DNA of 9,657 bases from Methanobacteriota archaeon (GCA_002697105.1 NZTS01000045.1:3772-13428); one strand, 5' to 3'; shown: positions 1 through 6,495, counted from the first letter of the stretch. Notes: generated by a model from the sequence alone, not told the origin. Numbers and translations are program-made.

Positions 1-3000
1 GCGGTGCTAACCATAGACGCAGTGGTGACACTTCCAAGAATTGTTTGACCACCAGATGATTCAGTTCTTTCACTAAATGTAGACGTTAACTGAACCTCAC
101 CTAGCAATCTGCCATCGGTGTCCAACAAATTCCCCCAGTTTCCATCAACGAAAGTAGCTTTACCTTGGGAATTGGTAGTTCCATCAATAGATATCTGAAT
201 TGTGCCGTCTGACATTAACAAATTAACTGTCTCTCCCGAAGCTGGCGAACCATCCATACTCAGTGTAACATCAATAAGAACAGAATCGCCTCTCCCAGCA
301 GCCGGCAAAGATGAACCAGATACATCTAGAGTAGAAGGTGTGACAACAGAAAGAGATAGAGAAGTTCCAATAGATGTATCATTGAAAGTACGAACCGGCC
401 CAACACTTACAACTGTAGGATCAAAATTGCCTACTAAATCTACTGCTACTACTGCAACATATAGATCCGTATTGTCAATTATTGAGGAGCCTAGGTCTGC
501 TACTGCTCCAGTATTATCCAAACGATCTGAAGTATTTGTGACTACAATTGAAGAATTACCTACTGAAAGATTTGCAACTGGATTACGGGTCGAGACATTG
601 GAAAAAGGAAGGGTATCAACAAACACAAGATGATGATGCGTATCTATCGAAACACTATCTGTCCAGTTCACTAATAAGTGTCCACCTTGATCAGAAGGTA
701 CGTCAGATGCTGAAACATTAGTGGGACCTAATGGAGGGGTTGTGTCAGGAGGCGGAGGATCAATGGTGATAGTCAGTTCATCGGATAGATTTGATTGGAT
801 CCCATTTTCATGAGATGCTCTAACATAATAATCGTAAGTTCCTACTGAAAGTCCTTGATCGATAAACATGGATTCTAAACTAGAAGAATAAGGGGTTAGA
901 AGATTGAGAGTCTCTCCGGGTCCTGTTCTAAAAATTTCATATTCTAGGAAAGTAGAGAGGTTGTGTGATGAAGTAGCATTCCATTGAAATCCAACAAATG
1001 GTGAAATTAGATTCGATGCAATTTCTGAAGGAATTGTTTCCTCGATAAGAATTGGTTGGGTAGGAAGATCAAGATTGCTTGCACCAGGAACATGGCTTAG
1101 AAGTAGGCCTTGGAGAAGTATAGTACCATTTTGTGTAGAATTAAATTGCATTTGAACAGTAAAAGGGCCTGAACCTGGCACCATTTCTCTGTTTATGGAA
1201 GAGCTAAGATTCCCATATACAGGATTCTCATTCACTGTTAATGTAATTGAGTATCTAACATCTAGATCTGAACCAATTAAATCCCCGTCGCCACTCACTC
1301 TCGCATAGGGTTGAATGATTGAGAAATCTGTTCCAAAAAGATCTGTTCGTTGAGTCGATCCTTGTAATTCACTCTGAACCTTTTGTCCAAGTACTCCCAT
1401 TGAATCAAACCATTCGATAGGATCGACTCCTTGGCTTCCATTTCCAGAATAACCGCTAACATCGGCTTCTGCACTTCCGTCTGCATCTAGATCCATCTCC
1501 ATTGAATGCCACCCAGCAACAAATAGAGACCGTGTTGTTTCACCACCTTCAACAACATGCTCAGGAATACCATCAGAATCGAAATCAATCATTATCATGT
1601 TTCTAGGTGCACTAATTGGCTCTAATGTTTGAAGAGCAGTACTTTGAATACCCGATGATGAAAGTGCATGTACAGATATACTTCCAGTAAAAGTGGAGTC
1701 ACTTCCATCTACTGAACCAGTATCAATTAACATTGCTCGAACTGTCCCACTTCCATCCCAGTCACCAAAAATAGGTGGTGTAGGATACACAACCTGAGAA
1801 GTAGTAGATGTGAAAGAAGAACCGTTCCAAATTGCAGTTGTATAACCAGTCAATGCATCATTTCCAACAAGATCAGGGTCGCCATCATTATCCATATCTA
1901 CGACTTGCAATGAGGTTTCAAGATCGTAGGCATCTAACATTCCTTGAACCCAAGCATAAGCACCAGGACTACCTGAAAAATTCCAGAATGAGACATGAGC
2001 TTCACTTTCTTCAGCAACAGCTACTGTTTTTACTCCCGACCAAAGATTGATCGGAACAATATCGGAGAGCGTAGATGTCCCTCCACCTCCCCCACCAGGG
2101 CCGCCCCCACCACCAGGGCCTCCTCCTCCACTAGAGTTTGATGGGACTGACACATTAACGAAATTTGAATAGGAACCTGTGCCACTTAATGCAACACCTA
2201 AGTCTCCTGTTCCAGTAATGAATACTAAGTCGGCTCTCGAATCTGAATCTACATCATCAACATATGAATCGATCAAAGATCCTGCTGGGGTCAATGAAAT
2301 ATTATTGAAAGAAGCCAATCCAGTTGATGTTGACAAATGTAAACAAATAGAGCCATTAGTAGAATCTTGAAGATATACATCGTCTTGTGTATCATTATTT
2401 GCATCACCAATCATTATTTTAGTTCCTCCAGAACATGTCCACACCCAAGAAATTGAGGAGAAACCAGATGATGCAGACCAATCTATTACACCTAGATAAG
2501 AGCCTGAACCATTACTGGCGGAATGGTCCTTGTCAAGAATAACAATCTCTTCAACTCCATCACCATCTACATCAGCAGAAGTCATATCATCTATTGAACC
2601 AGAAGAAATTACAGCTCCTCCTACATCTGGCTCAAATGAAAGATTAAATTCAGCCGTGTCAATGTCTGCTTCTGTGGGGACATCGAATGTCCATGAGGTA
2701 GGCAACCAATTACCAGGAACTAAATTTGTAGAACCAACTGAACTATTGTCCGAGAAACGTGTTTGCATTCCCAGATCTCCGTCTCTAGTTCCTCCAAATC
2801 TCCAATCATGTAAACCATCATTTCCGATATCCATCTGAATGGCTCCGGGACTAGGATTCGTTACCTCATATCTGATTTCGAATGAGGCTCCAGTAACAGT
2901 GGTATTTCTTTCAAGTGCCAAATCAACAGTACCATTGCCGTTCAGAGTAAGTGAATCTAATCCTCCGCCGAACTGAGTAACTGTTGTCTCAGCAGTAACT

Positions 3001-3095
3001 GAACCAATCATTGGGCTCAAACTCAAACCAACCATTAGGATACTGATGATCAACCCTTTCCAAGAGGCATGATCGGACTCTCTGGACCCTGTCAT
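1..3095 (-). CDS. Large secreted surface protein with FG-GAP/VCBS-like and fibronectin-III-like modules (C-terminus beyond window)
   Basis: One frame stays open from the ATG at 3093-3095 to the left edge, giving 1,031 residues with no stop seen. Residues 12-35 form a signal peptide (WKG, then a hydrophobic run, with likely cleavage after SVTA). Asp-rich calcium-loop motifs recur at about residues 175 (DVDGDGVEE), 231, 280, 400 (DMDNDGDPD), 445, 504 (DFDSDGIPE) and 535 (DLDADGSAE), as in FG-GAP/VCBS propeller blades. A Gly-Pro linker lies at 323-339. Two fibronectin-III-like modules follow at about 698-780 and 784-900, the second opening with DTTPP, and then a bacterial-Ig-like module to the edge. 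NxS/T sites are frequent. Known relatives are extracellular adhesins or cell-surface proteins; a role in attachment or particle degradation is inferred. No good Shine-Dalgarno lies next to the start: GAGGT is 19 bases upstream. The coding sense is certain, the exact function is not. Confidence 0.88.
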   Translation of the reverse strand, partial: MTGSRESDHASWKGLIISILMVGLSLSPMIGSVTAETTVTQFGGGLDSLTLNGNGTVDLALERNTTVTGASFEIRYEVTNPSPGAIQMDIGNDGLHDWRFGGTRDGDLGMQTRFSDNSSVGSTNLVPGNWLPTSWTFDVPTEADIDTAEFNLSFEPDVGGAVISSGSIDDMTSADVDGDGVEEIVILDKDHSASNGSGSYLGVIDWSASSGFSSISWVWTCSGGTKIMIGDANNDTQDDVYLQDSTNGSICLHLSTSTGLASFNNISLTPAGSLIDSYVDDVDSDSRADLVFITGTGDLGVALSGTGSYSNFVNVSVPSNSSGGGGPGGGGGPGGGGGGTSTLSDIVPINLWSGVKTVAVAEESEAHVSFWNFSGSPGAYAWVQGMLDAYDLETSLQVVDMDNDGDPDLVGNDALTGYTTAIWNGSSFTSTTSQVVYPTPPIFGDWDGSGTVRAMLIDTGSVDGSDSTFTGSISVHALSSSGIQSTALQTLEPISAPRNMIMIDFDSDGIPEHVVEGGETTRSLFVAGWHSMEMDLDADGSAEADVSGYSGNGSQGVDPIEWFDSMGVLGQKVQSELQGSTQRTDLFGTDFSIIQPYARVSGDGDLIGSDLDVRYSITLTVNENPVYGNLSSSINREMVPGSGPFTVQMQFNSTQNGTILLQGLLLSHVPGASNLDLPTQPILIEETIPSEIASNLISPFVGFQWNATSSHNLSTFLEYEIFRTGPGETLNLLTPYSSSLESMFIDQGLSVGTYDYYVRASHENGIQSNLSDELTITIDPPPPDTTPPLGPTNVSASDVPSDQGGHLLVNWTDSVSIDTHHHLVFVDTLPFSNVSTRNPVANLSVGNSSIVVTNTSDRLDNTGAVADLGSSIIDNTDLYVAVVAVDLVGNFDPTVVSVGPVRTFNDTSIGTSLSLSVVTPSTLDVSGSSLPAAGRGDSVLIDVTLSMDGSPASGETVNLLMSDGTIQISIDGTTNSQGKATFVDGNWGNLLDTDGRLLGEVQLTSTFSERTESSGGQTILGSVTTASMVST
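2079..2129 (-). other. Gly/Pro low-complexity linker in the surface protein
   Basis: Seventeen codons encode runs of four, five and six glycines separated by single prolines (residues 323-339). All four glycine codons are used, so the run is probably kept for its amino acids and is not a simple DNA slippage tract. It divides the Asp-loop region into a part with motifs at 175-280 and a part with motifs at 400-535. This suggests a flexible hinge between two folded domains. Confidence 0.8.
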
Positions 3096-3203
3096 GGGTA
3101 TTGGTTGACTGATTACCTCAAAAATGTGGGGGAATTTCCAGGTGTTATGATTGATTCTCTCTACGGTAACGGTTAAGACAAGTCCGAGAATGGTAGGGGC
3201 ATC

Positions 3204-3209
3204 AGGTGG
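3204..3209 (+). promoter_or_regulatory. Ribosome binding site AGGTGG setting the start at 3215
   Basis: AGGTGG lies 5 bases before the ATG at 3215. It overlaps the alternative GTG at 3206, so that GTG could not use it. The same hexamer precedes the exonuclease gene at 7822-7827. A weak TATA-like GTTAAG at 3172-3177 would place transcription start near 3200. Confidence 0.6.
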
Positions 3210-3214
3210 CGCAA

Positions 3215-3742
3215 ATGGAGGATGGGGGAAACAACGCTCAAGAAGCGCGTCTCTCTATTCGTGTCGGAAATGCGAAGATAGATCTTCGTGGTACTGAGCA
3301 GGTAGTGACTGCTGAAATTCTTAAACTTCGAGCCGATGAACAATGGTCTAGCGCTATAAAGAAAGTTCGTGATAGAAGAGAGATGGCATTTGAAGCAGCA
3401 CGTGAAGCGGCAAGAACCAGTGGAATGCCTGAGCGGGGTTCTGCTTTCAAATCTCTAGTGGACACCTGTCGATTAAAGAAGAAGCCAGACAAGATTTTAG
3501 CAGCAATCCATTATCTTCGGGAAGTAGAAGGGCAAATTGATTCACCTCCAAGGGAACTTAAACAATTATTCATCGATTCTGGAGAAGATGCGGAGGATGT
3601 TGAAAAGTGGAATATTTCTCTATATCTGAATAGACTGAGAGATCAAGGTCGACTTGAATACACAGAAGAGAACCATGGCAAGAATCGATTTATGATTCTA
3701 ACACATGAAGGTAAAGCGCATCTTGATTCAAGAGCCCAGTGA
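3215..3742 (+). CDS. Predicted winged-helix-like protein of unknown function
   Basis: The protein has 175 residues. The N-terminal part (about 12-40) reads as short beta strands (LSIRVGNAKIDLRGTEQVV). A charged helical stretch follows (about 40-70, rich in R, E and A; possible coiled coil). The C-terminal part (about 90-172) has the helix pattern of a winged-helix domain, ending in a strand-turn-strand and LTHEGKAHLDS, the usual 'LT..G' close of archaeal winged-helix proteins. This suggests DNA binding or protein interaction, and no named family is recognised. The ATG at 3215 is preferred over the GTG at 3206 because of the AGGTGG site. Its stop is 7 bases before the pentapeptide-repeat gene, so the two are probably co-transcribed. 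The gene is divergent from the large surface protein gene across a 119-base gap. Confidence 0.75.
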   Translation: MEDGGNNAQEARLSIRVGNAKIDLRGTEQVVTAEILKLRADEQWSSAIKKVRDRREMAFEAAREAARTSGMPERGSAFKSLVDTCRLKKKPDKILAAIHYLREVEGQIDSPPRELKQLFIDSGEDAEDVEKWNISLYLNRLRDQGRLEYTEENHGKNRFMILTHEGKAHLDSRAQ

Positions 3743-3749
3743 TATCATA

Positions 3750-4157
3750 ATGTCTGAAGAACAGGATGAAGAGATTGAGCCTGTTGATTGGTCTTTTCAA
3801 TCAAAAATTAACCAAGATCTAAAGGATTCAGACCTTCAGGGAGCTAATCTTCGAAGAGTCATTTTAGATGGTTCCAATTTACAAGGTTCAAATCTAGCAG
3901 GGGCAGACCTAAGAAACGCATCCTTGATTGGAACCGATTTGATGAAATGTGCTCTAGATGGAGCAGATCTTAGGGGTGCAAGAATGACAAAAGCGAAATT
4001 AAATCTTTCAAATTTTCAAGATGCCCGTCTAGATGGAGCAGATCTTAGGGGAGTTCGAGGACGTTATGCCATTTGGAGAAGAGCGAATTGGTGGGATGCA
4101 AAAATGAATGATGACTTGAGAGAGGCATTAAAGAAAAAATGGCCAAAGCCGGAGTAA
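3750..4157 (+). CDS. Pentapeptide-repeat protein
   Basis: The protein has 135 residues. After an acidic head (MSEEQDEEIEPVD), a hydrophobic central residue recurs every fifth position from Leu24 to Leu99 without a break: L24, L29, L34 and so on through M79 and F89 to L99. The typical A(D/N)LxG pattern surrounds it (GANLR, GADLRGA). That is about sixteen pentapeptides, or four turns of a right-handed quadrilateral beta-helix. A Trp-rich cap (W109, W114, W115) and a basic tail close it. Members of this family include gyrase-protecting DNA mimics such as Qnr and MfpA, but most have no known role, and none is assigned here. An upstream in-frame ATG at 3705 would overlap the preceding gene by 38 bases and add residues with no repeat, so 3750 is chosen although no clear Shine-Dalgarno is seen. 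The stop codon directly abuts that of the convergent membrane-protein gene. Confidence 0.85.
   Translation: MSEEQDEEIEPVDWSFQSKINQDLKDSDLQGANLRRVILDGSNLQGSNLAGADLRNASLIGTDLMKCALDGADLRGARMTKAKLNLSNFQDARLDGADLRGVRGRYAIWRRANWWDAKMNDDLREALKKKWPKPE
3953..4051 (+). repeat. 24-bp direct repeat within the pentapeptide gene
   Basis: The identical 24 bases at 3953-3976 and 4028-4051 (beginning TCTAGATGGAGCAGATC) encode LDGADLRG twice. They are offset by 75 bases, or five pentapeptides. Identity at the DNA level, including third positions, suggests a recent internal duplication or gene conversion of beta-helix rungs. Confidence 0.85.
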
Positions 4158-4781
4158 TCATTCCTCTGAGGAATTATTCGTTTCTCTTGTCTTGAGATTT
4201 AATTCAGGATGATTATTCAAGGCCGCTTTCAAACCAGAGGAAAATAGTGGAAGTAAAGGAAGAACTGTACAAAATACTCCGCAAGTTGACATCAATCCCT
4301 GTAACATATATCCAGATGCGACTAAAACAAAGGATTCTGTTTCTACTGCGGACAATCCTACGGTGATAATTATTGCATCAATTATCACCAAAGAACCTCC
4401 AATAGTTCCAACATAAATTCCTTTAGGATTTGCGAAATAGAGCATTGCGCCTCCTGCAATCAGACCGATTCCGGCCAATACCTCAATTACTCTCTGAATA
4501 TCTGCATATTTCTCTGTGGCTTCAAAGAATTGTTGTACTTCTTCAACGGTAACATTCTGTCCTGCAGTATTCATTGTATTCGCTTGTTCTTCATAGAAGT
4601 CTGGAGGCACTTCTTGAGGCATGAATGCCAGAGCACCAATTGAAAAAACCAAAATTCCTCCAACTAATATCAACAATGCAATAATTTTGAGCAACCCATT
4701 TTGAGGCTTAATTGGAATCTCGATTGGGACTTTTGAATCTTCTACATCATCATCCCATTTGATGGAAAGGGGGGCGCTCAT
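4158..4781 (-). CDS. Four-helix integral membrane protein of unknown function
   Basis: The protein has 207 residues. An acidic, presumably cytoplasmic N-terminus (about 1-30, with DDDVEDSK) precedes TM1 at about 33-53. A polar loop of about 45 residues (54-97, with an NVT site) follows. TM2 (about 98-117), TM3 (about 121-146) and TM4 (about 152-181) are closely spaced, and the tail ends NNSSEE. TM2 and TM3 are rich in glycine and resemble small multi-pass membrane proteins of the DUF4064/DUF308 kind. That likeness is an impression, not an assignment. Cys167 and Cys171 sit inside TM4. The start is 25 bases after the thioesterase stop, so the two genes are probably in one transcript. The stop codon TGA directly touches the stop of the convergent pentapeptide gene. 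Confidence 0.75.
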   Translation of the reverse strand: MSAPLSIKWDDDVEDSKVPIEIPIKPQNGLLKIIALLILVGGILVFSIGALAFMPQEVPPDFYEEQANTMNTAGQNVTVEEVQQFFEATEKYADIQRVIEVLAGIGLIAGGAMLYFANPKGIYVGTIGGSLVIIDAIIITVGLSAVETESFVLVASGYMLQGLMSTCGVFCTVLPLLPLFSSGLKAALNNHPELNLKTRETNNSSEE

Positions 4782-4806
4782 GGTTGCCGAATGTTAGGCT
4801 CACCCA

Positions 4807-5220
4807 TCAATTCTCGCTACATTTGCGTAAAGCATCTGCAAATATTGGGGGGATTTCAACCGATTCGAACGAATCTAAATCTACACAAACAGTTGTTACT
4901 ACTCCGGTCCAAACCAATCTTCCTGTTTGATCTGTGAAAGAATAATTCCAATCTGTGGATGATCTTCCAACCTTGGATACCCAAAGTCGACAATTTACTG
5001 TATCTCCATACCTTAGAGGGGAATGATGAGTTGAAGAAGTTGAAACTGCAGGGAATCCTAGTCGATGTTCATTGATGATAACTGGATAAGAAATTCCACA
5101 AATCTCATCCCATGATTCTTCAAAGAAACGATGTGCTAAATCCCAATATATTGGATAGTACACCACTTGTGCGGGATCAATCATTGGCCAATCAACACGA
5201 CGGGTTAGTTCTACTGACAT
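4807..5220 (-). CDS. Hotdog-fold acyl-CoA thioesterase (4HBT/YbgC-like)
   Basis: The protein has 137 residues, the normal length for a single hotdog domain. The N-terminal strand and catalytic loop RVDWPMIDPAQVVYYPIYWD match the 4-hydroxybenzoyl-CoA thioesterase pattern, in which an Asp (here Asp15) just before the 'A-x-V-x-Y/F-x-x-Y' segment activates water. The long central helix follows (about 27-40). Later strands carry the usual 'PLRYGDTV' and 'SFTDQTGRLVWTG' segments (about 69-108). Such enzymes hydrolyse acyl-CoA thioesters in the cytoplasm as homotetramers or dimers. The substrate cannot be read from sequence. The gene is 48 bases downstream of the DsrE-like gene and 25 bases upstream of the membrane-protein gene on the same strand. 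No strong Shine-Dalgarno is visible. Confidence 0.85.
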   Translation of the reverse strand: MSVELTRRVDWPMIDPAQVVYYPIYWDLAHRFFEESWDEICGISYPVIINEHRLGFPAVSTSSTHHSPLRYGDTVNCRLWVSKVGRSSTDWNYSFTDQTGRLVWTGVVTTVCVDLDSFESVEIPPIFADALRKCSEN

Positions 5221-5268
5221 GATCTTTCGAGCCCTAGCTAATAGATAAGCAGATTCACTGATTTAATT

Positions 5269-5658
5269 TTAGTATACCAATTGAATCTCAGAGGCAGCAC
5301 TTAGTTCAATAACACCAGGGGGGCCACTCCATGTGATATTGTCGTCTGACACAATCAACGCACCATCACCCTCTACATATCCAAGAGTTGCCTTAACTGA
5401 AGCCCATGAACAGTAAATGGTAGCATTGTTACTTATATTGTCCACCATTTCTGTAACAATTTTGGAATCTGGTCCCATTTCTTGATTCAATTCATCGATA
5501 TATTCAGGATCGAGTAATCTAGTACCTGCAGCAGCGAAAAAGACGCTTACATCATGACCATCTGCGATTGCTTGTGCAGTACATGCGATTCCAACAATCG
5601 ATTTTATGGGATCATTTTTCGGTTCCGACACAAACTTGAAGAAATATTTCTTGCTCAT
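5269..5658 (-). CDS. DsrE/DsrF-like family protein
   Basis: The protein has 129 residues. It opens with a strand (KYFFKFVSEP), then a helix containing 'IVGIACTAQAIADGHDVSVFF', the typical DsrE pattern of a domain-wide helix followed by 'G-H-x-V-x-x-F-F'. Cys83 in 'ATIYCSWASVKATLG' occupies the place of the conserved cysteine that carries sulfur in TusD/DsrE proteins; Cys26 is a second one. The C-terminus (GVIELSAASEIQLVY) fits the final strands. Family members act in cytoplasmic sulfur relay or related thiol chemistry; a sulfur-transfer role here is inferred only from fold and cysteine. The frame stays open upstream to an ATG at 5730, but that start would lie inside the tRNA gene, so the ATG at 5656-5658 is used. 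It follows the tRNA by 46 bases and could be co-transcribed with it. Confidence 0.8.
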   Translation of the reverse strand: MSKKYFFKFVSEPKNDPIKSIVGIACTAQAIADGHDVSVFFAAAGTRLLDPEYIDELNQEMGPDSKIVTEMVDNISNNATIYCSWASVKATLGYVEGDGALIVSDDNITWSGPPGVIELSAASEIQLVY

Positions 5659-5668
5659 ATTCTTGGCT

Positions 5669-5674
5669 AAAAAA
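5669..5674 (-). terminator. Possible T-run terminator after tRNA-Arg
   Basis: Six Ts on the minus strand lie about 30 bases beyond the tRNA CCA end and just before the DsrE-like start. Oligo-T alone can stop archaeal RNA polymerase. The run is short, so partial read-through into the DsrE-like gene is as likely. Confidence 0.3.
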
Positions 5675-5704
5675 TACAGTTCTTCATTGATTCGGAAGTT
5701 AGTT

Positions 5705-5781
5705 TGGCGGACCCACCGCGATTCGAACACGGGTTACAAGCTCCGCAAGCTCATGTGATATCCAGACTACACTATGGGTCC
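5705..5781 (-). tRNA. tRNA-Arg (anticodon GCG), CCA encoded
   Basis: The whole cloverleaf can be folded by eye. The acceptor stem GGACCCA/TGGGTCC has seven pairs, the D arm has A14 and G18-G19, and the anticodon stem is TGAGC/GCTTG with loop TTGCGGA. The 4-base variable loop is TAAC, and the T arm is CCGTG-TTCGAAT-CGCGG. Discriminator G73 is followed by a genome-encoded CCA (5705-5707). Anticodon GCG reads the arginine codon CGC, and CGU by wobble. There is no intron at 37/38. The mature body without CCA is 5708-5781. Confidence 0.95.
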
Positions 5782-5796
5782 AATGACCGTTGGACC
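5777..5796 (-). repeat. Inverted repeat joining the tRNA leader to the acceptor 5' strand
   Basis: On the minus strand, GGTCCAA, a 6-base loop CGGTCA and TTGGACC form a perfect 7-bp hairpin. Its 3' arm contains the first five bases of the tRNA (GGACC). The leader segment TAGGTCC differs by one base from the true 3' acceptor strand TGGGTCC. The precursor could therefore fold either into this hairpin or into the acceptor stem. Confidence 0.8.
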
Positions 5797-5805
5797 TACG
5801 CTTTC

Positions 5806-5828
5806 GGTTTAACCCCCTCGGTTATATC
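5806..5828 (-). promoter_or_regulatory. Candidate box A elements of the tRNA-Arg gene
   Basis: Reading on the minus strand, TTAAACC lies 25-31 bases before the tRNA 5' end. A second AT-rich element, GATATAACC, lies about 15 bases further upstream. Both share the pattern AACCGA, so the pair could be an imperfect direct repeat. Either would suit an archaeal TATA box, depending on leader length. The leader hairpin at 5777-5796 favours the upstream one. Confidence 0.45.
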
Positions 5829-5831
5829 GAA

Positions 5832-6071
5832 TCATTCTGCTAATGAGTATAGGCGTTTTCCAGTAGAACTGTCCAGGCGCCAATCTACATCATTCACATA
5901 ACGAGGAATGAAGAAACCAACCTTACGCGGAGTTAGACCATGGTTCCTCATTCGTAAGTCAATACTCAAGTGAGCTACAATCTGACTAGCAGTACATTCT
6001 GGATTTGATCGAATATAACGTCGAATCTCCCTCTTCAATCGTTCTTCTCTTGCCTGCTTTTGATTACCCAT
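5832..6071 (-). CDS. Small helix-turn-helix protein, putative transcriptional regulator
   Basis: The protein has 79 residues and is strongly basic at the N-terminus (MGNQKQAREERLKREIRR). The middle reads as a helix-turn-helix: 'CTASQIVAHLSIDL' (about 26-39) followed by 'LTPRKVGFFIPRYV' (about 46-59) as recognition helix. A beta-wing-like close, 'VDWRLDSSTGKRLYSL', follows. This is the layout of a compact winged-helix DNA-binding protein; its target is unknown. The AT-rich element AAATATT at 20-26 bases before the ATG suggests a leaderless mRNA. Its 3' end lies 50 bases upstream of the tRNA and overlaps the region where the tRNA promoter should sit. Confidence 0.7.
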   Translation of the reverse strand: MGNQKQAREERLKREIRRYIRSNPECTASQIVAHLSIDLRMRNHGLTPRKVGFFIPRYVNDVDWRLDSSTGKRLYSLAE

Positions 6072-6090
6072 GTTTGTATTTGGTCTAGAG

Positions 6091-6097
6091 AATATTT
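6091..6097 (-). promoter_or_regulatory. Candidate TATA box for the small helix-turn-helix gene
   Basis: AAATATT on the minus strand is centred about 23 bases before the ATG at 6071. This spacing fits an archaeal box A driving a leaderless transcript, and no Shine-Dalgarno is present. Confidence 0.4.
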
Positions 6098-6104
6098 GAA
6101 CAAA

Positions 6105-6130
6105 TTGAGGGGAGACCCCGGGGCCCTCAA
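6105..6130 (-). terminator. GC-rich hairpin, possible terminator or operator
   Basis: TTGAGGG and CCCTCAA form a 7-bp stem around a 12-base loop containing CCCCGGGG. It is an island of G+C in an AT-rich region, 2 bases after the stop of the 119-residue gene (6133) and 8 bases before the candidate TATA box of the next gene. It could end the upstream transcript or act as a binding site for regulating the next gene. There is only a weak T-rich stretch after it. Confidence 0.4.
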
Positions 6131-6132
6131 AT

Positions 6133-6492
6133 TCAAGAAGAAATTTCTAGAGGGAGTAATGTCTTCCATCTCGACTCTGCTAATTTCTTTGAATTAGGTC
6201 CAGAACGCGGTAACGGAGTCTTATGAGTTAATTTCCCATGCATTCCATGGACACCAAATTTGATTCTTAATTCGATCAATCGGTCTCGTTCTGCGACTAT
6301 TTGCATTTCATCTTCAAGATCAAATGTTGAAAAAACGTCTTCTCGACCTTGATTATGAATATGTAATTGGCCTCCTGTCATTCTAGCTCTGGGTGAAAAA
6401 TCATGATCTTCTGGATCATCCATCCATACATCTACGTCAACGACAATTCGATCTCGCAAAGTTGCCTTCTTGATTTCAATCGAGGTCGCCAT
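6133..6492 (-). CDS. Conserved-looking hypothetical protein, 119 residues
   Basis: No family is recognised. The N-terminal half alternates hydrophobic and charged residues as in a small beta domain (IEIKKATLRDRIVVDVDVWMDDPED, about 5-29; GGQLHIHNQGREDVFSTFDL, about 40-59). A helix 'EDEMQIVAERDRLIELRIKFG' (about 60-80) and a basic tail follow (KLTHKTPLPRSGPNSKKLAESRWK). There is no signal peptide or membrane segment, so it is presumably cytoplasmic. A strong GGAGG (6496-6500) lies 3 bases before the ATG. The gene follows the lipoprotein gene by 50 bases on the same strand and may be co-transcribed with it. Confidence 0.65.
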   Translation of the reverse strand: MATSIEIKKATLRDRIVVDVDVWMDDPEDHDFSPRARMTGGQLHIHNQGREDVFSTFDLEDEMQIVAERDRLIELRIKFGVHGMHGKLTHKTPLPRSGPNSKKLAESRWKTLLPLEISS

Positions 6493-6495
6493 TGT

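Noticed and set aside
202..633. Plus-strand open frame of 143 codons (and similar ones at 1832-2050, 2179-2370 and 2530-2838)
   Set aside because: They lie antisense to the surface-protein gene, have Ser/Thr/Glu-rich shadow composition and no domain or ribosome binding site. The minus frame carries clear signal peptide and domain motifs.
2079..2129. G/C-rich tract as a possible simple repeat or non-coding structure
   Set aside because: It is in frame, uses mixed glycine codons and keeps the reading frame open, so it is best explained as a protein linker.
3206..3214. GTG start three codons before the ATG at 3215
   Set aside because: The AGGTGG ribosome binding site is spaced correctly for 3215 and would overlap the GTG.
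5659..5730. Longer N-terminus of the DsrE-like protein starting at 5730
   Set aside because: It would begin inside the tRNA-Arg gene and adds 24 residues unlike the family; the DsrE fold begins at the Met at 5658.
5704..5901. Plus-strand 65-codon open frame across the tRNA
   Set aside because: It is the complement of the tRNA and of the end of the helix-turn-helix gene, and no protein-like motif is seen.
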